From Dechloromonas sp. HYN0024 (GTDB taxonomy: Bacteria > Pseudomonadota > Gammaproteobacteria > Burkholderiales > Rhodocyclaceae): DNA of 64,000 bases. A program made the position numbers and the translations under genes. A model generated the notes under the pieces. The model did not search any database. It had not been told where the DNA came from and was given only the letters and a program-made list of their open reading frames with translations. Shown here one piece after another: positions 57,789 to 64,000 of the stretch. Where the stretch lies: the NCBI RefSeq assembly GCF_003441615.1, contig NZ_CP031842.1, positions 1,444,501-1,508,500 on the forward strand, read 5' to 3'. Numbering within the stretch: the stretch's first letter is position 1; every line of letters begins with the position of its first letter.

Positions 57789-58496
57789 CTAGGCCAGCAA
57801 CAGGAAAACCGTCGGACGCCGCTCGATTTCGGGCGGCGTTTGTTTTTTCCAGCCAGCGATGGAGCGGGTCAGGACCGATTCTCCCGGCAAGGTCAGGTCG
57901 GTTGCCACGGTGAGTCGGGTTGATGGCTGGCAGGCCTGCAGAATGGCATCGAACATCGCCCGGTTGCGGTAGGGTGTTTCGATGAATAATTGCGTTTGCT
58001 GGCGCTTTTTCGATTCGCTCTCGAGATCGCGCAGCATTTTCGTGCGATCTGCGTCCTTGGCCGGCAAATAGCCCTGAAAGGCGAAGCGTTGGCCGTTCAA
58101 TCCCGATGCCATCAGGGCAAGGAGGAGGGAGGAGGGGCCGATGAGTGGTACAACCCGAATGTTTTCCTGTTGTGCCAGGGCGACCAGATTGGCGCCGGGA
58201 TCGGCGACTGCCGGACAGCCGGCTTCTGACAGCAAGCCAACGTCGTGACCGGCGCGCAGCGGTTCGAGCAAGCGATCCAGTTGGTTTGCCTTGGTGTGCT
58301 CGTTGAGTTCCTGCAGTTGCAGTTCCTGCAGAGGGAGGTCGGTGCCGGCGGCTTTCAGGAAGGCGCGTGCCGTCTTGGCCTGCTCGACGACAAAGTACGT
58401 CAGGGGCCGGACGGCAGCCAGAACATTGGCTGGCAGGGATTCCTGCGGTGCTGTCGGGCCGAGCGGTACGGGAATCAGGAAAAGGGTGCCGGCCAT
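57789..58496 (-). CDS. SAM-dependent methyltransferase of the RsmI-like (tetrapyrrole methylase) family
   Basis: The 235-aa protein begins GTLFLIPVPLGPT. It carries VGLLSEAGCPAVADPGANLV, with its SAM-binding DPG, and LIGPSSLLLALMASGLNG. These are the conserved blocks of the RsmI (16S rRNA C1402) family, but the protein is shorter than RsmI (about 280 aa) and lacks its C-terminal region, so its exact target is uncertain. It overlaps the maf stop codon by one base. Confidence 0.83.
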   Translation of the reverse strand: MAGTLFLIPVPLGPTAPQESLPANVLAAVRPLTYFVVEQAKTARAFLKAAGTDLPLQELQLQELNEHTKANQLDRLLEPLRAGHDVGLLSEAGCPAVADPGANLVALAQQENIRVVPLIGPSSLLLALMASGLNGQRFAFQGYLPAKDADRTKMLRDLESESKKRQQTQLFIETPYRNRAMFDAILQACQPSTRLTVATDLTLPGESVLTRSIAGWKKQTPPEIERRPTVFLLLA

Positions 58497-59077
58497 CAGA
58501 GAACCGCCACGCCCTGGTGGCGCAACATGTCGCAGAGGGCAATCAGGGGCAGGCCGACCAGCGCATTGGGATCGTCGCCACGCATGCTGCTGAGCAGGGC
58601 GATGCCGAGTCCTTCTGACTTGGCGGAACCGGCGCAGTTGTAGGCCGGTTCGCGTTGCAGATAATTTTCAATTTCCTGGTCGCTCAGGTCTCTGAAGGTG
58701 ACCAGCATGGGGACGCCGCGAACCTGTGCCTCCCCGGTTTGGGCGTTGAGCAAACAGAGGCCGGTATAGAAATTGACGGTTTTTCCGGACAGGGCGCGCA
58801 ATTGCTCAACGGCACGGGCGTGTGTGCCCGGCTTGCCGTAGATCTTGCCGTCGACCGTTGCCACCTGGTCGCTACCGATGATCAGTGCATCGGGGTGGCT
58901 GGCGGCCACCGCTCTGGCTTTGGCTTCCGACAGCCGCAAGGCAATCTGTTCGGGTGTTTCACCGGGCAGGGCGCTTTCGTCGGTTTGTGGATTGGCAACG
59001 GTGAAGGGAAGGCCGAGGCGACCGAGGAGTTCGCGGCGGAATGGGGAAGTTGAGGCCAGAATCAGGTTAAGCGACAT
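58496..59077 (-). CDS. Maf-family nucleotide pyrophosphatase (YceF type)
   Basis: The 193-aa Maf protein has the start [16 protein letters not shown], then [28 protein letters not shown] and [11 protein letters not shown]. This variant matches YceF, which hydrolyses 7-methyl-GTP, better than the dTTP/UTP-type Maf. The second ATG (59077) gives the family's N-terminus. An ATG two codons upstream is equally possible. It is divergent from yceD. Confidence 0.88.
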   Translation of the reverse strand: MSLNLILASTSPFRRELLGRLGLPFTVANPQTDESALPGETPEQIALRLSEAKARAVAASHPDALIIGSDQVATVDGKIYGKPGTHARAVEQLRALSGKTVNFYTGLCLLNAQTGEAQVRGVPMLVTFRDLSDQEIENYLQREPAYNCAGSAKSEGLGIALLSSMRGDDPNALVGLPLIALCDMLRHQGVAVL

Positions 59078-59187
59078 AAACATCCGTTACAACAAAGCCT
59101 TGCATTGAACACTTCAAGAAGCACTTTGTTTTGACTTGGAAAGCCAAAAATAATATCATTCAATGTTTAAGTCGCAACAGATCAAGA

Positions 59188-59676
59188 TTGAAAAGGATTT
59201 CGGACGCTTTCGCATTTGCCCGTGATGGTCGTGTTCTCGAGGGAACGCTGGCTGTTGAGGGCCTTGAACGCCTGCATGATTTGCTGGCCGAGATCAGTGG
59301 AGAGGTTTCTTTCCAGTTGACCGGGTTCAAGGGTGATGGTGGAGAGCCCATGCTGCATCTGGAGGTTTCGGGAATCATCCCGCTGGCCTGTCAGCGTTGC
59401 CTGGAAGCCGTGCCTTGCGATCTTGATGTCGATGCTTTGCTGGAACTCGTTCCGCTTGGTGCCGATTTGTCGCAAGACGAACTGGAAGACGACACCCGGG
59501 ATTTCCTGCCGGTGGAACGCGAACTGGATGTGGTCGAGTTGGTTGAGGATGAAATCCTCCTCGCCCTGCCAGTGGCGCCGCGGCACGAAAAATGTGGTTT
59601 ACCTGGTGCGGCCGATGCTGGCGAGCGGATCAATCCGTTCGCGAAATTGTCCGGGCTAAAAGGTAAGCCGAACTGA
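59188..59676 (+). CDS. yceD: 23S rRNA accumulation protein YceD (DUF177)
   Basis: The 162-aa acidic protein has the DUF177 cysteine pair LACQRCLE and the VEDEILLALP block. It belongs in front of rpmF in nearly all proteobacteria and influences 23S rRNA levels. The start is uncertain. I chose the TTG at 59188 (MKRISDAFAFARDG). The only nearby ATG (59163) is in another frame and stops after 20 codons. A TTG at 59131 is also in frame. Confidence 0.85.
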   Translation: MKRISDAFAFARDGRVLEGTLAVEGLERLHDLLAEISGEVSFQLTGFKGDGGEPMLHLEVSGIIPLACQRCLEAVPCDLDVDALLELVPLGADLSQDELEDDTRDFLPVERELDVVELVEDEILLALPVAPRHEKCGLPGAADAGERINPFAKLSGLKGKPN

Positions 59677-59696
59677 TTTTTTTGGAGTAACACAAA

Positions 59697-59876
59697 ATGG
59701 CCGTTCAACAGAACAAAAAGTCCCCGTCCAAGCGTGGCATGCACCGTGCTCATGATTTCCTGACCGCTCCCCCGCTGGCTGTCGAGCCGACCACCGGCGA
59801 AGCCCACCTGCGTCACCACATTTCGCCGGCCGGTTTCTACCGCGGCAAAAAAGTCGTCAAGGGCAAGGGCGAGTAA
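59697..59876 (+). CDS. rpmF: 50S ribosomal protein L32
   Basis: The product is the 59-aa protein [20 protein letters not shown]..., with the L32 pattern ending in [20 protein letters not shown] site lies upstream of the ATG at 59697. It lacks the zinc cysteines of some L32 versions, as usual in betaproteobacteria. It is the start of the lipid operon rpmF-plsX-fabH-fabD-fabG-acpP. Confidence 0.97.
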   Translation: MAVQQNKKSPSKRGMHRAHDFLTAPPLAVEPTTGEAHLRHHISPAGFYRGKKVVKGKGE

Positions 59877-59889
59877 TCGTTCAATGAAG

Positions 59890-59926
59890 GGCAGGCGGTT
59901 CTAACGAGCCGCCTGCCTTTTATTTT
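59890..59926 (+). terminator. Terminator/attenuator between rpmF and plsX
   Basis: GGCAGGCGG (59890-59898) pairs with CCGCCTGCC (59909-59917), followed by TTTTATTTT. It lies 13 bp after the rpmF stop and ends 3 bp before the plsX ATG. Partial readthrough would set the ratio of L32 to phospholipid enzymes. Confidence 0.8.
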
Positions 59927-59929
59927 GCC

Positions 59930-60958
59930 ATGACAACCCGCATTGCCATTGATTGCATGGGGGGTGACCACGGTCCGTCAGTGACGGTGCCGGCGGCCAT
60001 TCAGTTTCTTGCGGAGCATCCGTCAGCCAATCTCGTCCTGGTCGGTCAGGAAGAAGTGTTGCGCCCGCTGCTCGGCAACCATGTCAACGATTCACGCATC
60101 CGTCTTGTTCACGCCTCCGAAATCGTTGGCATGGATGAGTCGCCGGCGCTTGCCTTGCGCAATAAAAAAGATTCGTCAATGCGGGTGGCCATCAATCAGG
60201 TCAAGTCCGGCGAGGCCGATGCCTGCGTTTCGGCTGGCAATACGGGCGCCCTGATGGCGATCTCCCGCTTTGTCCTGAAAATGCTGCCGGGTATCGACCG
60301 GCCGGCGATTTGCGCACCCTTGCCAACCGTCAATGGCCACACGCACATGCTCGATCTGGGTGCCAATGTCGATTGCGGGCCGGAGCATCTGCTGCAGTTC
60401 GGGATCATGGGCGCCATGCTGATTTCGGCCATGGAGCACAAGGATCAGCCGACGGTGGGCATTCTCAATATTGGCGAAGAGGACATCAAGGGCAATGAAG
60501 TGGTCAAGGCTGCGGCCGGGCTGCTACGCGCCTCTGGTCTGAATTTCATCGGCAATGTCGAGGGTGATGGGATCTACAAGGGCGAAGCCGACGTCATCGT
60601 ATGCGACGGTTTTGTCGGCAATGTCGCCCTGAAGACCTCGGAAGGCCTGGCCCAGATGCTGGCGTCGTCGCTGCGCGAGGAATTCAAGCGCAACTGGCTG
60701 ACCAAGATTGCTGCCCTGATCGCCATTTCGGTGCTCAATAACTTCAAGCGGCGTTTCGATCATCGTCGCTACAACGGTGCCATCCTGCTCGGTCTCAAGG
60801 GTGTTTCGGTCAAGAGCCACGGCTCGGCCGACGTGCTGTCCTTTGGCAATGCCATCTCACGTGCCTATGACGCGGCTGAAAACCGCGTTGTCGAGCGTAT
60901 TTCCAGTCGTCTGGCGCAAATGGCGCCGAATCCGGCTGTCGTCGTGGAGAATGTCTGA
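59930..60958 (+). CDS. plsX: Phosphate acyltransferase PlsX
   Basis: PlsX turns acyl-ACP into acyl-phosphate for phospholipid synthesis. The N-terminal [29 protein letters not shown] and [11 protein letters not shown] are typical. The length of 342 aa is normal. The ATG lacks a Shine-Dalgarno sequence because a terminator stem sits directly ahead of it. fabH begins on the next base after its stop. Confidence 0.95.
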   Translation: MTTRIAIDCMGGDHGPSVTVPAAIQFLAEHPSANLVLVGQEEVLRPLLGNHVNDSRIRLVHASEIVGMDESPALALRNKKDSSMRVAINQVKSGEADACVSAGNTGALMAISRFVLKMLPGIDRPAICAPLPTVNGHTHMLDLGANVDCGPEHLLQFGIMGAMLISAMEHKDQPTVGILNIGEEDIKGNEVVKAAAGLLRASGLNFIGNVEGDGIYKGEADVIVCDGFVGNVALKTSEGLAQMLASSLREEFKRNWLTKIAALIAISVLNNFKRRFDHRRYNGAILLGLKGVSVKSHGSADVLSFGNAISRAYDAAENRVVERISSRLAQMAPNPAVVVENV

Positions 60959-61918
60959 ATGTATGCACGCCTGATCGGTACGGGTAGTTATCTGCCGGGC
61001 AACCCGGTCAGCAACGACGACCTGGCAACTCGCGGGATCGATACCAACGACGAGTGGATCGTTACGCGTACCGGCATTCGCAGCCGTCATTTGGCGACGC
61101 CGGGTACGACGTCGAGTGAACTCGGCCTGATCGCCGCGCAACGGGCTCTGGAAATGGCTGGTATTGCCGCCGCCGAGCTTGATCTGATTGTTGTCGCTAC
61201 GTCGACCCCTGATTTCATCTTTCCGAGCACGGCTTGCCTGATTCAGGCCAAGCTGGGCAACAAGGGCGCTGCTGCCTTTGATGTTCAGGCTGTTTGCGCC
61301 GGTTTTACCTACGCCTTGGGCATTGCCGAGAAGTTCATCGCCTCGGGGAGCCACAAGAAGGCGCTGGTGATCGGTGCGGAAGTCTTTTCGCGCATCCTCG
61401 ACTGGAACGATCGTGGCACCTGCGTCCTGTTTGGCGATGGTGCCGGCGCTGTCGTACTGGAAGCTTCGGAAAAGCCCGGTATTCTCGCCACGGCGATGCA
61501 TGCTGATGGCAGCCAGAATGGCATCCTCAACGTGCCCGGCCAGATTTGCGGCGGCCAGGTGACCGGTGACCCCTTCCTGCGCATGGATGGTCAGGCTGTC
61601 TTCAAGTTCGCCGTGCGCGTACTGGCCGACATCGCCGAAGAAGTTTGTCAGATTGCCGGCATGCAAACCAGCGATATAGATTGGCTGATCCCGCATCAGG
61701 CCAATATCCGCATTATTGAAGCCACTGGCAAGAAATTGGGTGTTGATCGCAACAAAGTGATCGTTACCGTTGATCGCCATGGCAATACGTCGGCCGCCTC
61801 GGTGCCGCTGGCACTTGATGAGGCCGTGCGTGACGGGCGTATCCAGCGCGGCCAGAAGGTGTTGGTCGAAGGCGTGGGTGGTGGCTTTACCTGGGGCGCA
61901 GCCCTTTTTGAATTCTGA
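60959..61918 (+). CDS. fabH: Beta-ketoacyl-ACP synthase III
   Basis: FabH starts fatty-acid synthesis from acetyl-CoA and malonyl-ACP. The catalytic triad is in [11 protein letters not shown] (Cys), [10 protein letters not shown] (His) and [10 protein letters not shown] (Asn). The 319-aa length fits. Confidence 0.97.
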   Translation: MYARLIGTGSYLPGNPVSNDDLATRGIDTNDEWIVTRTGIRSRHLATPGTTSSELGLIAAQRALEMAGIAAAELDLIVVATSTPDFIFPSTACLIQAKLGNKGAAAFDVQAVCAGFTYALGIAEKFIASGSHKKALVIGAEVFSRILDWNDRGTCVLFGDGAGAVVLEASEKPGILATAMHADGSQNGILNVPGQICGGQVTGDPFLRMDGQAVFKFAVRVLADIAEEVCQIAGMQTSDIDWLIPHQANIRIIEATGKKLGVDRNKVIVTVDRHGNTSAASVPLALDEAVRDGRIQRGQKVLVEGVGGGFTWGAALFEF

Positions 61919-61934
61919 TCCAGGAGACGAATTG

Positions 61935-62861
61935 ATGTCTTTTGCCTTCGTATTTCCCGGCCAGGGCTCGCAGAGCGTTGGCATGATGGCCGCCTACGGC
62001 GATGCCGCCGTAGTCCGTGCAACCTTCGACGAAGCCTCGGCTTCCCTCGGTGACGACCTCTGGGCAATGGTTGCCGACGGTCCGGCCGAAGCGCTGACGC
62101 AGACGGTGAATACCCAACCGGTCATGCTGACGGCCGGAATCGCTGTCTGGCGCCTGTGGTGCGAAAAGGGTGGCAAGAAGCCGGCCGTTGTTGCCGGTCA
62201 CAGCCTCGGTGAATATTCCGCATTAGTCGCCGCTGGCGTCATTGCTTTCAAGGATGCCGTGCCGCTCGTTCGTTTGCGCGCCGCCGCCATGCAGGAAGCC
62301 GTGCCGGTTGGTACTGGGGCGATGGCCGCCATTCTTGGCCTGGATACCCCGGGAATCGTCGCCGCCTGTGCTGAAGCAGCTCAGGGTGATGTGGTCGAGC
62401 CAGTTAATTTCAATGCCAACGGGCAGACCGTTATTGCCGGTCACAAGGCCGCTGTAGAGCGTGCCATGGATGCCTGCAAGGCGCGTGGCGCCAAGATGGC
62501 CAAGGCCTTGCCGGTCTCTGCGCCGTTCCATTCCTCGCTGATTCGTCCGGCCGCTGACAAACTGGCCGCACGCCTTGCTGAATTGACGTTGAATGCACCG
62601 CAAATCCCGGTTATCAATAATGTCGATGTGGCCATCGAAAATGATCCGGCGGGCATCAAGGATGCCTTGATCCGCCAGGCCTACAACCCGGTCCGCTGGG
62701 TCGAGACCATTCAGAAGATGGCCGCCATGGGCATCACGACCGTCGCCGAGTGTGGCCCGGGCAAGGTGCTGGCTGGCCTGACCAAGCGTTGTGCCGATGG
62801 GGTGGCCGGTGTCGCCCTGGCCGATGCTGCTGCCATTGACGCCAACCTGGGTCTGGAGTAA
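61935..62861 (+). CDS. fabD: Malonyl-CoA:ACP transacylase
   Basis: The 308-aa enzyme begins FAFVFPGQGSQSVGMM. Its nucleophile is in GHSLGEYSALVAA and the histidine is in PVSAPFHSSL. The ATG at 61935 is preceded by CAGGAGA; the open frame upstream is spill-over within fabH. It supplies malonyl-ACP to FabH and FabF. Confidence 0.97.
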   Translation: MSFAFVFPGQGSQSVGMMAAYGDAAVVRATFDEASASLGDDLWAMVADGPAEALTQTVNTQPVMLTAGIAVWRLWCEKGGKKPAVVAGHSLGEYSALVAAGVIAFKDAVPLVRLRAAAMQEAVPVGTGAMAAILGLDTPGIVAACAEAAQGDVVEPVNFNANGQTVIAGHKAAVERAMDACKARGAKMAKALPVSAPFHSSLIRPAADKLAARLAELTLNAPQIPVINNVDVAIENDPAGIKDALIRQAYNPVRWVETIQKMAAMGITTVAECGPGKVLAGLTKRCADGVAGVALADAAAIDANLGLE

Positions 62862-63605
62862 ATGATGCTGAATGACAAGATCGCTCTGGTAACGGGCGCA
62901 ACGCGCGGCATTGGTCGCGCCATTGCCCTTGAACTGGGCAAGCAGGGTGCCACGGTAATTGGTACGGCGACCAGCGATGATGGCGCTGCCAAAATTTCGG
63001 CTTATCTGGCCGAAGCTGGTGTCAAGGGCAAGGGTATTGCACTGAATGTTTGCGACGTTGCCCAGACCGACGCTGCTCTCGCCGAGATTGCCAAGGAATT
63101 CGGGGCCATTACCGTTCTCGTCAATAACGCCGGCATCACCCGCGATAATCTGAGCATGCGCATGGGCGACGACGAGTGGGACGCCGTCATCGACACCAAT
63201 CTGAAAGCGGTGTTCCGCCTGTCACGCGGTGTCATGCGTGGCATGATGAAGGCGCGCTTCGGCCGTATCGTCAATATCACCTCGGTCGTTGGCTACTCGG
63301 GCAATCCGGGTCAGGCCAATTACTGTGCGGCCAAGGCCGGCGTGGCCGGGATGAGTCGTTCCCTGGCACGCGAACTGGGCAGTCGCAACATCACCGTCAA
63401 TTGCGTCGCACCGGGTTTTATCGCCACCGACATGACGCATGCGTTGACCGAAGAACAGAAGCAGGCCATGCTGGCGACCATTCCGTTGGGTCGTGTCGGC
63501 ACGCCAGAAGATATCGCCGGCACGGTCGGCTTTCTCGTATCCCCGGCTGCGGCCTATATCACGGGCACAACTGTGCATGTGAATGGCGGCATGTTCATGG
63601 ATTGA
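62862..63605 (+). CDS. fabG: 3-oxoacyl-ACP reductase
   Basis: The 247-aa SDR enzyme has the NADP site VTGATRGIGRAIALELG. NNAGITRD and the YCAAKAG Tyr-Lys pair follow. It starts with ATGATG directly after the fabD stop. It reduces the beta-keto group in each elongation round. Confidence 0.97.
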   Translation: MMLNDKIALVTGATRGIGRAIALELGKQGATVIGTATSDDGAAKISAYLAEAGVKGKGIALNVCDVAQTDAALAEIAKEFGAITVLVNNAGITRDNLSMRMGDDEWDAVIDTNLKAVFRLSRGVMRGMMKARFGRIVNITSVVGYSGNPGQANYCAAKAGVAGMSRSLARELGSRNITVNCVAPGFIATDMTHALTEEQKQAMLATIPLGRVGTPEDIAGTVGFLVSPAAAYITGTTVHVNGGMFMD

Positions 63606-63640
63606 TTTCCAGAAGCCCCGGGCTTTTGGTAAACTAGTAA
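63606..63640 (+). promoter_or_regulatory. Candidate acpP promoter and weak hairpin
   Basis: The 74-bp gap before acpP contains a short GC hairpin (AAGCC/GGCTT near 63613-63625) with a TTTT tail, then TAAACT at 63630-63635 as a possible -10. E. coli acpP also has its own promoter here; the match by sequence is weak. Confidence 0.3.
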
Positions 63641-63679
63641 CGTTTTTTTTCGTACCCCTGAGGGGAAGGAGTTTTTCTA

Positions 63680-63916
63680 ATGGATAACATCGTAGAGCGC
63701 GTCAAGAAGATCGTCGCCGAACAACTGGGCGTGAACGAAGCGGACATCAAGAACGAGTCCTCTTTTGTGGACGATCTGGGCGCGGATTCCCTGGACACCG
63801 TTGAACTGGTCATGGCACTGGAAGAAGAGTTCGAGTGCGAAATCCCTGACGACCAGGCTGAAAAGATCACCACGGTCCAACAGGCTGTCGATTTCATCCT
63901 CGCCAACAAGAAGTAA
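63680..63916 (+). CDS. acpP: Acyl carrier protein
   Basis: The 78-aa acidic protein has the phosphopantetheine site S37 in [13 protein letters not shown] strong AAGGAG precedes the ATG. It carries the growing chain for all the Fab enzymes next door. Confidence 0.98.
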   Translation: MDNIVERVKKIVAEQLGVNEADIKNESSFVDDLGADSLDTVELVMALEEEFECEIPDDQAEKITTVQQAVDFILANKK

Positions 63917-63940
63917 TCACCTTCTTTCTGGTTGACCCAG

Positions 63941-63969
63941 GCAAGGCCGGCCCCCATGGCCGGCCTTGC
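63941..63969 (+). terminator. Strong stem-loop between acpP and fabF
   Basis: GCAAGGCCGGCC pairs perfectly with GGCCGGCCTTGC around a 5-nt loop. The T-run after it is poor, so it may act more as an mRNA 3'-end stabiliser for abundant acpP than as a full terminator. Confidence 0.65.
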
Positions 63970-63992
63970 TACATTTGCTTTCGGAGTGCACC

Positions 63993-64000
63993 TTGGCGCG
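63993..64000 (+). CDS. fabF: Probable start of fabF (beta-ketoacyl-ACP synthase II), cut by the window end
   Basis: GGAG at 63983-63986 lies 6 nt before TTGGCGCG, which reads M-A-R. FabF proteins often begin M-(S/A)-(R/K)-R and fabF normally follows acpP. Only eight bases are visible, so this rests on position and ribosome site. Confidence 0.35.

Overview
The window is a chromosomal segment of a GC-rich betaproteobacterium. Gene content and protein flavour suggest the Rhodocyclales, Dechloromonas/Azonexus-like; this is inferred without a database search. Most of it is ordinary housekeeping DNA in short, tightly packed operons with many 4-bp ATGA overlaps. One clear accessory island sits at about 40.9-46.0 kb.

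Layout. 1-9.9 kb (minus strand): serB (partial), a small membrane protein, aroG, mfd, then a six-gene run built around the three AmmeMemoRadiSam genes amrB-amrA-amrS, flanked by an MgtC/DUF4010 membrane protein, a degenerate alpha/beta hydrolase and a tiny Cys/His-rich protein. 10-11.8 kb: ispD-ispF and a membrane protein. 12-16.7 kb (minus): two signalling pairs, a soluble histidine kinase with a receiver-TPR protein, and an EnvZ/OmpR-like pair. An Arg-rich periplasmic protein is divergent from the second pair. 17.3-19.2 kb: tsaB-rimI-UDG. 19.2-28.7 kb: lplT (minus), then LysR-alr-radA, a GGDEF/EAL protein and a FtsX-type permease. 28.7-33.6 kb: a signalling module with an RsbW-like kinase, a FecR protein, an OmpA lipoprotein, a CHASE2-PP2C phosphatase, a metallo-hydrolase and a STAS antagonist. 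33.7-40.8 kb: a YgiQ-type radical SAM protein, truncated haemoglobin, typA, moaA (minus) and an unknown exported protein.

The island (about 5.07 kb) lies between two identical 45-bp copies of the 3' part of a tRNA-Asn gene. Inside are a broken small gene, a very AT-rich acyltransferase interrupted by a frameshift at a homopolymer, an unknown 310-aa helical protein, a rolling-circle (HUH) replication initiator, a short helix-turn-helix protein and a tyrosine integrase next to the intact tRNA. It has the parts of an integrated replicon or satellite-like element but no recognisable capsid, secretion or mobilisation gene. The leader of the Rep gene is strongly structured and its Shine-Dalgarno sequence can be paired into a hairpin.

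46-64 kb: an AsmA-like protein, an aromatic aminotransferase (minus), uvrB and a low-molecular-weight phosphatase, rne (minus) divergent from rluC-HAD-Rieske-sppA, an RsmI-like methylase and maf (minus), and the lipid-synthesis run yceD-rpmF-plsX-fabH-fabD-fabG-acpP. A probable TTG start of fabF sits at the very end.

The two regions most worth a second look are the tRNA-Asn element and the 28.7-33.6 kb partner-switching cluster. Functions are read from motifs and family knowledge; homology searches were not possible.
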